A DNA stretch of 28,172 bases from a virus, in IMG/VR virus record IMGVR_UViG_3300025449_000729, positions 1-28,172 of that record; one strand, written 5' to 3'. Below the pieces are notes generated by a model. That model ran no database searches and was not told the DNA's origin. It saw only the letters and a program-made list of their open reading frames with translations. The translations under genes and the position numbers were made by a program. This document shows, one piece after another, positions 11,843 to 19,987 of this stretch (positions are counted from its first letter, which is position 1; each line of letters opens with the position of its first letter).

Positions 11843-12589
11843 TTATTTGTTGAGGTCTATATTTTTAATCTTACTAGCATATAGATCTACACTGTGGTCA
11901 TCGATTGCATCAAACCACTTGCCGCTCAACCACGATCTCTTATGTGCACGCCACTTGTCTTTAATTGTCTGCCATGTAGTGAGTGGACGAATGTTTCCGT
12001 AAAAATTAATGTAGTGTAGGTTGCCATCATGTCTAAATCCTAACCACGTTGGTGGAACAGTTGTCACTACATCGTTACAATTGACATATCTATGATGTTC
12101 TGTTTTTATGCAATTGACATATGTTTGATTGCCCAAACGAGGGCATCCATATGTAAACAACATGGTTGGATTTAACCCTTCATACTCTAGCTCTTGTGTA
12201 ATATAAAGAGCCATTGCAGCACCAAGACTGTGACCTGTCAACCATATAGTACGATTGGGATATTGTCTTACATAGTTTATAATCATAGGAAGAAGTTTTC
12301 TCGCTTCTCTCCTAAAACCTTCGTGGACCCAACCCTCAGCATGTCTTTTTGGAATTGTATCCAGATCGGCATACAAATCATTTACTTGGGTTGGTTGCGT
12401 GCCGCGACAGGTTATTACAAGATCCTCATTATTACAAGCAGCATGACCTTGAGCACCATCATTGGTAAAAAACACATAGTTCTTTAGGTTATATTTCTTA
12501 AAGTCTAACGAGCAGTCATCTTTATAGGCTGCTGATGCAAATGTAGCAAACACGTATGACTTTTCTAAAAATGACCAATTCTGTATCAT
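11843..12589 (-). CDS. Class 3 lipase
   Basis: 248 residues from the ATG at 12589, six bases after GGAG; a TTG four codons upstream is less likely. The serine-hydrolase elbow is TGHSLGAA with Ser121. CNDVVTTVPP gives Asp173 and DDHSVDLY gives His232, completing the triad. ITCRGTQPT (about 59-67) is the oxyanion-hole region of the family. It should cleave acylglycerols or phospholipids. No signal peptide is seen, so it would act in the cytoplasm, at lysis, or as a virion part. It is the second minus-strand gene, convergent with the epimerase gene (stops adjacent), with its own late promoter. Confidence 0.87.
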   Translation of the reverse strand: MIQNWSFLEKSYVFATFASAAYKDDCSLDFKKYNLKNYVFFTNDGAQGHAACNNEDLVITCRGTQPTQVNDLYADLDTIPKRHAEGWVHEGFRREARKLLPMIINYVRQYPNRTIWLTGHSLGAAMALYITQELEYEGLNPTMLFTYGCPRLGNQTYVNCIKTEHHRYVNCNDVVTTVPPTWLGFRHDGNLHYINFYGNIRPLTTWQTIKDKWRAHKRSWLSGKWFDAIDDHSVDLYASKIKNIDLNK

Positions 12590-12628
12590 GTCATGCTCCA
12601 ATAAATATCCTATATAGTAATGTAATAT

Positions 12629-12636
12629 TATTTATG
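12629..12636 (-). promoter_or_regulatory. Late promoter for the lipase gene
   Basis: CATAAATA on the minus strand, about 40 bases upstream of the lipase start. It lies in the divergent gap between the lipase and the 12647 gene. Confidence 0.5.
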
Positions 12637-12646
12637 GGAGATTGGC

Positions 12647-12847
12647 ATGAAAGAGTTCGATCAATTTATTGGTAAAAGCTATGGCGATGTGAACAATCAA
12701 ATTACTGACCTTGCTAAAGCACATGGCTGGCAAGCTGTTCCTTGGCCAGTTGGTATTGGGATGGTAGCGCTCGATGAAACCACTTTAATTGTTGAAATTA
12801 AAAGTGATATCGATGATATTATTGTAAGCATCAAAAGAGACATTTAA
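12647..12847 (+). CDS. Hypothetical 66-residue protein
   Basis: Good GGGAGA ribosome site. The sequence reads as a short helix, the turn GWQAVPWPVGIGM, then two beta strands (LIVEIKS and IIVSIKRD). The layout resembles small inhibitors of the I78 type (IG..., then P-G, then paired strands), but the identity is too weak to name. It is divergent from the lipase. Confidence 0.6.
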   Translation: MKEFDQFIGKSYGDVNNQITDLAKAHGWQAVPWPVGIGMVALDETTLIVEIKSDIDDIIVSIKRDI

Positions 12848-12854
12848 AAAGTTT

Positions 12855-12946
12855 GGAGAGTTGGCTGAGTGGCCGAAAGCACTCGTTTGCTAAATGAGCG
12901 AAGGTAGCGATACCTTCCGTGGGTTCGACTCCCACACTCTCCGCCA
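12855..12946 (+). tRNA. tRNA-Ser (GCT)
   Basis: Class II tRNA, 92 bases. Acceptor GGAGAGT/ACTCTCC, anticodon loop TTGCTAA, long variable arm GAAGGTAGCGATACCTTC, T loop TTCGACT, discriminator G, CCA encoded. Confidence 0.94.
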
Positions 12947-12949
12947 TTA

Positions 12950-12957
12950 TATAAATA
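12950..12957 (+). promoter_or_regulatory. Late promoter very close to a start codon
   Basis: Perfect TATAAATA ending only four bases before ATG 12962. By T4 spacing the transcript would start at about 12963, so it would lack a leader; it may be used for this gene only if an internal start is used, or mainly for the genes downstream. Confidence 0.5.
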
Positions 12958-12961
12958 GAAA

Positions 12962-13690
12962 ATGATAAAATATAAATCAGTATTCATCTCAGATATTCAT
13001 TTAGGCACTAAAATGAGTCAGGCAGACAAACTGCTTGACTTCATGAAAACATTTGAGTGTGATAATCTATTTCTCGTTGGTGATATAATTGATGGTTGGG
13101 CATTGAACACAGGGTTCTACTGGCCTCAAACACATAACGATGTTATACAAAAGATTTTAAGAAAAGCACGCAAGGGTACCAAGGTAGTCTACATTCCTGG
13201 CAACCACGATGAATTTCTACGTTCATTTTGTGATACAGAATTTGGTAATTTAATTTTAACAAAACAATATATTCATACAGCGGCAGATGGAAAAAAGTAT
13301 CTTCTGATGCATGGCGATGAGTTTGATGCTGTTGTATCTAAAATGAAATGGTTGTCTCATCTAGGAAGTTGGGCATATGATTTCAGTATCTTTTTTAATA
13401 TATTTGTTGCTAAAATTAGAAACAAATTAGGTCTTCCATATTGGTCATTGAGTGCCTGGTTAAAGTATAAGGTGAAACGTGCAGTTAATTTCATTAGCGA
13501 TTACGAAGAGAATCTCTCCAATTATGCCTTATCTAAGGGTGTACAAGGGATTGTTTGTGGTCATATCCACCATCCTAATATGCGAGATATCCAGGGAATT
13601 ACATACCTTAATTGTGGGGATTGGGTCGAAACTTGCTCAGCAATTGTTGAACACCAAGACGGCACCATTGAAATAATTTATTGGAAATGA
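12962..13690 (+). CDS. LpxH-like metallophosphoesterase
   Basis: 242 residues. All metal-binding motifs of the calcineurin-like phosphoesterase family are present in order: SDIHLG (Asp11, His13), VGDIID (Asp41), PGNHDE (Asn81, His82), MHGDEFD (His117) and CGHIHHP (His201, His203). The pattern is close to UDP-2,3-diacylglucosamine diphosphatase, an enzyme of lipid A synthesis, and its bacterial homologues. In a phage it might alter envelope lipids or a nucleotide-linked precursor. No ribosome site is visible before the ATG. It leads into the glycan block. Confidence 0.82.
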   Translation: MIKYKSVFISDIHLGTKMSQADKLLDFMKTFECDNLFLVGDIIDGWALNTGFYWPQTHNDVIQKILRKARKGTKVVYIPGNHDEFLRSFCDTEFGNLILTKQYIHTAADGKKYLLMHGDEFDAVVSKMKWLSHLGSWAYDFSIFFNIFVAKIRNKLGLPYWSLSAWLKYKVKRAVNFISDYEENLSNYALSKGVQGIVCGHIHHPNMRDIQGITYLNCGDWVETCSAIVEHQDGTIEIIYWK

Positions 13691-13694
13691 ACTG

Positions 13695-13722
13695 TTGACA
13701 TTTATGTCAAACCGACTATAAT
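13695..13722 (+). promoter_or_regulatory. Consensus sigma70 promoter with palindromic -35
   Basis: Perfect TTGACA (13695-13700), 16 bp, perfect TATAAT (13717-13722). TTGACAT-TT-ATGTCAA (13695-13710) is a seven-base inverted repeat covering the -35 box and could be an operator. This is the strongest host-type promoter in the window. Confidence 0.8.
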
Positions 13723-13729
13723 AGTCTCT

Positions 13730-14014
13730 ATGGAAACAAAATTTGAAGAAATAACTAAACGACTGTGGTTGACATATAAGTTGTACCACAGTGTTGCTGT
13801 AACCAATGGTACGGATAGCACTCAGTATGCTAACGAATCAACAGATAGCTTCTTACAATATCTTGAAGCAACAACAACAGGTGATATGGCATACAATTGG
13901 GATATTCCCTGTGCCATTGAAAACCAGATACGTATCCTTAAAGGGTTTATCGAGTGTTATGATAAGCCTATTAAGAGAGATGCCATTACTAGCAAGACAA
14001 GATGGACTGTCTAA
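13730..14014 (+). CDS. Hypothetical early protein, probably leaderless mRNA
   Basis: 94 residues. The ATG starts eight bases after the TATAAT box, just where transcription should begin, and there is no ribosome site, so the mRNA is probably leaderless. The protein is soluble, with helical ends and an acidic Ser/Thr-rich middle; no motif recognised. The consensus promoter implies strong early expression by host RNA polymerase. The glycan genes start six bases after its stop with no terminator between, so this promoter could also feed them. Confidence 0.65.
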   Translation: METKFEEITKRLWLTYKLYHSVAVTNGTDSTQYANESTDSFLQYLEATTTGDMAYNWDIPCAIENQIRILKGFIECYDKPIKRDAITSKTRWTV

Positions 14015-14020
14015 TATATT

Positions 14021-14818
14021 ATGAAACACGTTCTCATCGTTGGCCAGAATAGCTTTATAGGATCAAAGCTATTTACCAGCTATTCTCATACACACATGGT
14101 TGATATGGTACCTCATTCTATTTTGGATGAGGTATCTTTCATTAAGTATGACGTTGTGATAAACTGTTCTATAAATCCTTTGTACAGAAATAGTCCTTAC
14201 TCTGAAGACATTGATATGGACTTAAAGGTGTCACGCAAATTTGACGGACACTATATCATGTTCAGTTCTCGTAAGGTTTACGGCAGCAATGATCAACTGT
14301 ATACATATACAGAACAGTCACCAATCAATCCAACCGATCATTATGGTTGGAACAAAGCAATGACAGAGCAAAAGATTGCTCAGGAGAAGTCAAGCTATAC
14401 AATTTTCAGAGCTTCCAATATATACGGATTAGAATACCAAAGAAATTCTATCATGGGATTTCTTATGACGCAGCTAAAAGACAAAGGCAACATCGAGATA
14501 GACATTAGCCCGTACACTCAGAAAGATTACATTTACTTAGAGGATGCAATCAATTTGATAGTAAAGGCTGTTGAAAAACAATCACAAGGGGTGTACAATT
14601 TAAGCTCTAGTGAAGGTCAATTGTTTGGCAATATTGCTAATTGGTTATTGGAAGGATATGGAAGTGGTTCACTTCTATGTAAATCCAAACAGGTAAAAGA
14701 TCAATTTATTCTAGACAACACTAAACTGCTTGACTTTCTCGATATAGACTACCAATTTAATAACCAACAAATTATTACACTGCTTGGTAAACACTTGTCT
14801 AACTTAATTAATATTTGA
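14021..14818 (+). CDS. NAD-dependent epimerase/dehydratase (extended SDR)
   Basis: 265 residues. The N-terminus VLIVGQNSFIGS is a Rossmann loop with the second Gly region altered (G-x-x-x-F-I-G). FSSRKVYG supplies the Ser, YGWNK the Tyr and Lys of the catalytic set. The segment FRASNIYG is typical for RmlD/GalE relatives. Likely substrate: a nucleotide-activated sugar. It starts the tightly packed glycan block; the next gene begins 11 bases later. Shorter than most family members (usual about 290-330). Confidence 0.8.
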   Translation: MKHVLIVGQNSFIGSKLFTSYSHTHMVDMVPHSILDEVSFIKYDVVINCSINPLYRNSPYSEDIDMDLKVSRKFDGHYIMFSSRKVYGSNDQLYTYTEQSPINPTDHYGWNKAMTEQKIAQEKSSYTIFRASNIYGLEYQRNSIMGFLMTQLKDKGNIEIDISPYTQKDYIYLEDAINLIVKAVEKQSQGVYNLSSSEGQLFGNIANWLLEGYGSGSLLCKSKQVKDQFILDNTKLLDFLDIDYQFNNQQIITLLGKHLSNLINI

Positions 14819-14829
14819 TAGGATTGAAA

Positions 14830-15273
14830 ATGAAAATAGGATTTGTTTGCTCTTCATTTGATTTGTTTCATGCTGGTCATGTTACCATGCTTAAGATTGA
14901 AAAAGAGCTGTGTGATCACTTGAAGGTAGCTTTGCAAGTTGATCCTTCAGTAGATCGTCCTGGAATTAAAAACAAACCTATTCAATCAATCTACGAACGA
15001 TATAGCCAGCTTGCTGCATGTAAATATGTCGATGAAATCTTGTTGTATGATACAGAAGAAGACTTACTTAATTTAATTAAGAGTCAGACCATGCACATTA
15101 GATTCCTCAGCGAGGAATACAAGAACCGTGACTTTACAGGTAAAGAATATTGCTTGAGCAATGGTATTGAGATACACTATCACCTTAGACAATACAACTA
15201 CAGCTCTTCAGAACTTAGAAATCGTATCTATAACTTTGAATTAGAAAAGCAAAAAGAAAAGGTTAAAAAATGA
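14830..15273 (+). CDS. Cytidylyltransferase (TagD / HldE C-domain type)
   Basis: 147 residues from the ATG after TAGGA. FDLFHAGH (10-17) is the HxGH nucleotide-binding motif near the N-terminus, and YSSSELRNRI (124-133) is the ISST-x-LR-like motif at the end, both typical of glycerol-3-phosphate cytidylyltransferase and ADP-heptose synthase relatives. It should join CTP (or ATP) to a small phosphorylated alcohol or sugar. An insertion with His, Tyr and Arg residues (about 88-120) differs from TagD, so the substrate may differ. Its stop overlaps the next start by four bases (ATGA). Confidence 0.82.
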   Translation: MKIGFVCSSFDLFHAGHVTMLKIEKELCDHLKVALQVDPSVDRPGIKNKPIQSIYERYSQLAACKYVDEILLYDTEEDLLNLIKSQTMHIRFLSEEYKNRDFTGKEYCLSNGIEIHYHLRQYNYSSSELRNRIYNFELEKQKEKVKK

Positions 15274-16022
15274 AGAGTTTAATCTTTTGCCCAGTTGGTA
15301 TTCCAGTTCATACCTACCCTGCTCTGTATGATGAAAATAATCATTGGAGATTTACTAAGCCTGAAAGATTGTATGACACAGTAGTCTATCAGTATAAGGA
15401 TGACTTTGTTCCAGAGCCAGGAACATACGACTTTATTGAAAAGGCAAAAGGATATAAGTGGGAGATTGCAAAGCATTTCCTTGATACGTTTGATTATAGT
15501 GGGTATGAATATATTGGGTTCTTTGATGATGATGTGATTACAGACATCGAAAGTGTTAACCATGCAATTACATTGGCAACAGAAAAAAACATTAAACTGT
15601 TTCAGCTATCACTAGCAGATGGTTCAGAGCGATCCCATCATATCCTATTTCAAGATAAATCTTTAAAGTACAGCATCACAAGTTTTAATGAAGGAATGGG
15701 ATGTTTTATTCATGTCTCTCTTATTCCTATATTCTTGGAGTTCTGCAAATTTCACCAACCTAAGTCTGGTTGTGGATTAGATTTAATCATGGCTCATATC
15801 ACCAAAGAACAAGCAATGGTCATCCATGAAAGATCTATGTTCCATCCACCTCGTGAATTTTATGGATATGTTTCCAAGTACTATGATCAATCTGCTGCAG
15901 ACTCAGAAATGTACCATATTCTTGGCAATGTATATCCTCAATTTATGAGACATAAATATGGTCAGGATACAGGTCCATTTAACATCCCGCATACTGTTCA
16001 TGCATTAGTTTTTAATAATTGA
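15270..16022 (+). CDS. Putative GT-A glycosyltransferase
   Basis: 250 residues, translationally coupled to the cytidylyltransferase by ATGA. The strand YIGFFDDDVITD (about 82-93) has the Asp triad expected for a metal- and nucleotide-sugar-binding DxD motif. GCGLDLIMAHI (about 168-178) resembles the C-terminal motif of DUF707-type transferases. There is no membrane segment. Donor and acceptor are unknown. Confidence 0.6.
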   Translation: MKSLIFCPVGIPVHTYPALYDENNHWRFTKPERLYDTVVYQYKDDFVPEPGTYDFIEKAKGYKWEIAKHFLDTFDYSGYEYIGFFDDDVITDIESVNHAITLATEKNIKLFQLSLADGSERSHHILFQDKSLKYSITSFNEGMGCFIHVSLIPIFLEFCKFHQPKSGCGLDLIMAHITKEQAMVIHERSMFHPPREFYGYVSKYYDQSAADSEMYHILGNVYPQFMRHKYGQDTGPFNIPHTVHALVFNN

Positions 16023-16038
16023 TATTGGAGTTTATATT

Positions 16039-16752
16039 ATGGGTATTGATGTCTCAGCAATGGCATTTCTAATGATGAATAAAAAGTATGTCAAGGGTGA
16101 CGTACTGCAGCTTGGTCGCCAAGGAATGCACCTTGGATGGAATCAAGTGGATGCAAACAATGGCAGAAAAGTATTTGAAGCCATGGATACGGAAAATAAA
16201 TTCCAAGATATCTTTTCAACCAATCCTCATGCAGATGGCTTCTTTACTTACCTTGGTGCCGATAAAGTTGATAGCATGGACTATTCAGACTTTGAGCAAG
16301 CATCGATTGTTCACGATCTAAACAATCCAGTTCCAAAAGAGCTAGAAAATAAGTTTGACTTTATCTATGATGGTGGTACAATAGAACACATATATGATGT
16401 TAAAACTGTTATGGAAAACATCAAAAAGATGTTGAAGCTTAATGGTGTATTTGCAGGTCTTGCTGTTGGTAACAATAGTCTAGGTCATGGATTCTATCAA
16501 TTTAGTCCAGAACTATATCGTACTGTGTTCTCAGAAGAAGCAGGATACCTGATACACTCGTTGCAGTTAATTGAGAATACAGACATTCCAAACTTTATTG
16601 ACCTTCCTACTCCTCCTAAAGGTGAGCGACAGGAAATGAGAACTAAGGATGTTCCAATCTACGTTTGTTTTATTATCGAAAAGATTAAAGAAGTGTCAGA
16701 CACGAAGAACTTCCAGCAAAGTGACTATCTGAAGAATTGGGGTGAACTATGA
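16039..16752 (+). CDS. SAM-dependent methyltransferase-like protein
   Basis: 237 residues, GGAG ribosome site. FDFIYDGGTIEHIYDVKTVMENI and MLKLNGVF (about 107-141) match motifs IV-V of class I methyltransferases. The N-terminal GDVLQLGRQG (about 20-29) would be motif I, with an unusual Q-L-G-R-Q-G in place of the usual D-x-G-x-G. Methyl-accepting substrate unknown. Coupled to the next gene by ATGA overlap. Confidence 0.65.
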   Translation: MGIDVSAMAFLMMNKKYVKGDVLQLGRQGMHLGWNQVDANNGRKVFEAMDTENKFQDIFSTNPHADGFFTYLGADKVDSMDYSDFEQASIVHDLNNPVPKELENKFDFIYDGGTIEHIYDVKTVMENIKKMLKLNGVFAGLAVGNNSLGHGFYQFSPELYRTVFSEEAGYLIHSLQLIENTDIPNFIDLPTPPKGERQEMRTKDVPIYVCFIIEKIKEVSDTKNFQQSDYLKNWGEL

Positions 16753-17573
16753 AAGATTTAGTTATTGGTGCCGTTACCAATCTTTCCTGGGATCAGTGTA
16801 AGTATTGGGTAAACTCGCTTAATCAATCTGGATTCAGTGGTGATAAAATCATTTGCATGTTTGGTTCACAACCTGATTTAATTTCAAAGTTTAAAGATAA
16901 TGGTTTTGAAGTATATGTGGCAGATAGCTTGCAACCTCATCAACACATATGCTCCTCTCGTTTTTATTTTTACTATAGCATTTTAAATGAATCGCATAGA
17001 CAGTATAACAATGTTATTGCTACGGATGTTTCTGATGTAGTCTTTCAAAAGAATCCTTCTGACTATTTTGATCCTGATCAATATCCTGCACTTTTTGCTT
17101 CATCTGAAAACATTAAGTATATTGATGAGCCATGGGGTGCTAATAATGTTCGACTAGCGTTTGGTGACTTGGCATATTTGAATGTCAGGCATAACATTAT
17201 TAACAACGCTGGTGTTATCGCAGGATCACATATTTACATTAAAGATTTATTCTTTGCTATTAGTATAATGTGTGATGGTAGACAACAATATGTTCCTGGT
17301 GGTGGTGCTCCAGATCAGGCTGCATACAATCTAATGTTGACACAAAAAGCCTATAGTGAAATTACCAACTTTGTTGGTCACGATCAAGGATGGGCTTGTC
17401 AAGTTGGTACTACTGCAGACCCACATAAACCTTTTGGTCAATTAAATATTGAACCTAATCCAATTATGGATAATGGTATTGTTAAGACATCTGATGGTGT
17501 TGAATATTATATTGTTCATCAGTATAATAGAAATCCACAATGGAAGCAAGTTATAGAAAACAAGTTTAAATAA
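16749..17573 (+). CDS. Putative glycosyltransferase (nucleotide-sugar type)
   Basis: 274 residues. VIATDVSDVVFQKNP (about 89-103) is a D-x-x-D motif like that of galactosyltransferase-type GT-A enzymes, after an N-terminal Rossmann-like region with variable loops. PGGGAPDQAAYNLML (about 184-198) and the late YIVHQYNRNP, with a His that often binds metal, complete the pattern. Soluble. It ends a run of four coupled genes; a 62-base gap follows. Confidence 0.65.
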   Translation: MKDLVIGAVTNLSWDQCKYWVNSLNQSGFSGDKIICMFGSQPDLISKFKDNGFEVYVADSLQPHQHICSSRFYFYYSILNESHRQYNNVIATDVSDVVFQKNPSDYFDPDQYPALFASSENIKYIDEPWGANNVRLAFGDLAYLNVRHNIINNAGVIAGSHIYIKDLFFAISIMCDGRQQYVPGGGAPDQAAYNLMLTQKAYSEITNFVGHDQGWACQVGTTADPHKPFGQLNIEPNPIMDNGIVKTSDGVEYYIVHQYNRNPQWKQVIENKFK

Positions 17574-17635
17574 TAACCTATATACAACATAGGCTGCAAC
17601 GTTTTTAATGTGGTATAGATTAATAGAGGATTAAA

Positions 17636-18721
17636 ATGGCTAATGTAGTTCTAGATTCAAATAATAAAGTACAAGGTCGCAGTTACACTAGCAACCATGT
17701 TAAACTCCTCAAGCACATGGATCGTCTTTCGATCATTCAAGAAGGTGGTCGGCCTAAGCCTATCATGTTCCACATGTCGCCCTGTAACCCATGCAACTTG
17801 ACTTGTTCCTTCTGTTGCTTTGCCAATCGTTCAATGAAGGAAATGCTTACAGTTGAACAGATGAAGTCTGCTGTTGACCAGTTTGCAGCTCTTGGTGTGC
17901 TTGGTATGGAATTTACTGGTGGTGGTGAACCTACTCTACATCCTAAGCTAGATGAAATGATTGAGTACATTCATGCAAAGGGAATTAAGATTGGTATTGT
18001 CACTAATGGTTCTCGTTTGAAAAAGATCAAGAATTGGCATTTAGTTTCTTGGGTTCGTCTAGGAATGTATGGCTTCGATGAAGGTTATGACTATGACCTT
18101 TCAGTATTTGATGGTCTTGATAACATCGAGATCTCTGCTGCATATGTTTGGGATGGTGCTCCAGAAACCTCAACCAATCCAAACGTCACAGGTAAGTGGA
18201 CAGATCCTACCAAGAAGATTCTTTCTAAGGCACACTACAAGGAAGAGAACTTCTTCCGCATGCTTGATTGGGTTCAGGAAAAGAAGATCCCTACTCGTAT
18301 TGCTTTTAATGCTATTAAGGATCCTACAGAGACTGCAAAAGACATCGAGAAGATTCGTGCTCTTCTTGCTACCTACGAAGAGAAGAATGGTGCATTGACT
18401 CATGCATTCCTTTCTGACTTCAACTTCAAAGGCACTCGTCGTAATGATCATTGCTACATGCACATGGTTAAGCCTTGCGTGTTCACTGATGGTAATGTCT
18501 ATGTGTGTCCTTCTGCAGAACTTGCTCCAGAAAATGAATACCATGTAAATGATAAGTTTAAGGTCTCAGACATTGCAGGTATTACTGACTTCTACAACTC
18601 ACAAGTTGGTGGTGCTGGTGTATCTCGTCGCCACCATGATTGCTCATTCTGTAAGTATGCCTACCAGAATGAATTGATCGATGATGTTGTTACTGAAACT
18701 CGCCACAACGAATTCGCGTAA
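17636..18721 (+). CDS. Radical SAM enzyme with C-terminal SPASM-like cluster
   Basis: 361 residues, AGAGGA ribosome site. CNLTCSFC (53-60) is the CxxxCxxC motif that holds the 4Fe-4S cluster and S-adenosylmethionine. FTGGGEPTLHPKL (about 98-110) is the GGE motif. The C-terminal cysteines in KPCVFTDGNVYVCPSA and HHDCSFCKYAYQ suggest an extra SPASM or Twitch cluster. Such enzymes carry out radical chemistry on peptides or sugars, for example dehydrogenation, epimerisation or C-C bond formation. Placement among glycan genes favours a sugar or small-molecule substrate. It is well expressed judging by the start signals. Confidence 0.88.
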   Translation: MANVVLDSNNKVQGRSYTSNHVKLLKHMDRLSIIQEGGRPKPIMFHMSPCNPCNLTCSFCCFANRSMKEMLTVEQMKSAVDQFAALGVLGMEFTGGGEPTLHPKLDEMIEYIHAKGIKIGIVTNGSRLKKIKNWHLVSWVRLGMYGFDEGYDYDLSVFDGLDNIEISAAYVWDGAPETSTNPNVTGKWTDPTKKILSKAHYKEENFFRMLDWVQEKKIPTRIAFNAIKDPTETAKDIEKIRALLATYEEKNGALTHAFLSDFNFKGTRRNDHCYMHMVKPCVFTDGNVYVCPSAELAPENEYHVNDKFKVSDIAGITDFYNSQVGGAGVSRRHHDCSFCKYAYQNELIDDVVTETRHNEFA

Positions 18722-18736
18722 AAGGAAAATTATATT

Positions 18737-19348
18737 ATGAACGTATTTGATGAAAAGTATTACGAAGACGGTATCAACAACCATGTTAGTGGTTATGAGA
18801 ATTACCGTTGGATGCCTGAACGTACAATTCGTGAAGCTACTTCTATTATCGATAAGATTGATTTTGAAACCGTGTTGGATTTTGGATGTGCAAAAGGATT
18901 CATGGTCTATGCAATGAGTCTCCTTGGTAAGAATGCATCAGGTGTAGATATCTCAGAGTATGCTATCAGTGCAGCTATGCCTCAGGTTAAAGATCAGCTC
19001 ACATTAATTAATACTGCAGAGGATATTGCTGGCCATTACAATTTGCTTATGGCTAAGGATGTTCTTGAGCATGTACCTTATAATATTCTTCCAAGCATGT
19101 TAAAGACATTCCGTCAGAAGTGTGATAAAATTCTTGTTGCTGTTCCTCTTGGAGAAAATGGTAAGTTCCGTATCCGTCAGTATGAGATGGATGTTACTCA
19201 TATCATTCGTGAACCTGAAGAGTTTTGGTTGAAGGCTCTTGGTGATGCAGGATTCAAGATTAAGTTCTTTGATTACCAGATGGGGCATCTAAAGAGTAAC
19301 TGGACCGAGTCACATGAATTTGGAAATGCCTTTATTGTTGGTGAGTGA
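18737..19348 (+). CDS. Class I SAM-dependent methyltransferase
   Basis: 203 residues with AAAGGA site. VLDFGCAKGFMVYAM (about 45-59) is motif I with the D-F-G-C-x-x-G loop, and SGVDISEYAISAA (67-79) is motif II. LLMAKDVLEHVPY follows as motif IV. The C-terminus has an insert rich in aromatic residues for substrate binding. Likely small-molecule or sugar O/N/C-methylation. It follows the radical SAM gene by 15 bases. Confidence 0.82.
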   Translation: MNVFDEKYYEDGINNHVSGYENYRWMPERTIREATSIIDKIDFETVLDFGCAKGFMVYAMSLLGKNASGVDISEYAISAAMPQVKDQLTLINTAEDIAGHYNLLMAKDVLEHVPYNILPSMLKTFRQKCDKILVAVPLGENGKFRIRQYEMDVTHIIREPEEFWLKALGDAGFKIKFFDYQMGHLKSNWTESHEFGNAFIVGE

Positions 19349-19367
19349 TGGATCATTTCTATAGAAA

Positions 19368-19375
19368 TATAAATA
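19368..19375 (+). promoter_or_regulatory. T4-type late promoter
   Basis: Perfect TATAAATA 27 bases before the methyltransferase start at 19403. It shows that the second half of the glycan block has independent late transcription. Confidence 0.7.
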
Positions 19376-19402
19376 AAAAATAGTTACAATAAGGAGTCTA
19401 TT

Positions 19403-19972
19403 ATGGATCATTTTGCCGGTCAATTGAATGGGTATTGCAATTACTCTTCAGTATATAACTTTGTTATTCCTCGTCTTCCTACCGATGGTAAGATGGTAGA
19501 GGTTGGTGTGTTGTTTGGACAAGGTGTCTGCTATGCAGCAGTAGAAATTATTAATCACGAAAAGAATGTCAATATTACCGCTGTAGATACTTGGACTGGT
19601 ACACCAGACAACTCTACAATTATGACACTCTACAATGATAATGATGTGTATAACCAATTTCTAACAAACATTACACCTGTTCAAGATCACATTACTGTTG
19701 TTAAATTAGATAGTGTATCAGCAGCTGCAACATTTGCGGATGGTAGCGTAGACTTTGTATACCTCGATGCAGATACAAGCCACGATGCTGTAAAAGCTAA
19801 CATTGATGCATGGCTTCCAAAGGTGAAGTCTGGTGGATTTATTGGTGGTCATAATTATGACCTCGATACAGTAAAGCAAGCTGTTACTGAAGCATTCCCA
19901 GAAGGCACACCTAACTTCCTTACCTACAATGGTACAGGCTGGGGCGATAGCTGGTTAGTCACAAAGGCATAA
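19403..19972 (+). CDS. SAM-dependent methyltransferase (Methyltransf_24-like)
   Basis: 189 residues, AAGGAGT site. MVEVGVLFGQGVCYAA (about 31-46) is motif I, ITAVDTWTG (58-66) motif II, and DFVYLDADTSHDAVKANIDAWLPKVKSGGFIGGHNYD (about 116-152) the conserved motif-IV block with Asp residues that can bind a metal. This pattern is that of class I metal-dependent O-methyltransferases or the related hydroxylase-like group. Substrate unknown. Confidence 0.8.
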   Translation: MDHFAGQLNGYCNYSSVYNFVIPRLPTDGKMVEVGVLFGQGVCYAAVEIINHEKNVNITAVDTWTGTPDNSTIMTLYNDNDVYNQFLTNITPVQDHITVVKLDSVSAAATFADGSVDFVYLDADTSHDAVKANIDAWLPKVKSGGFIGGHNYDLDTVKQAVTEAFPEGTPNFLTYNGTGWGDSWLVTKA

Positions 19973-19987
19973 TATTTAAAACATATT

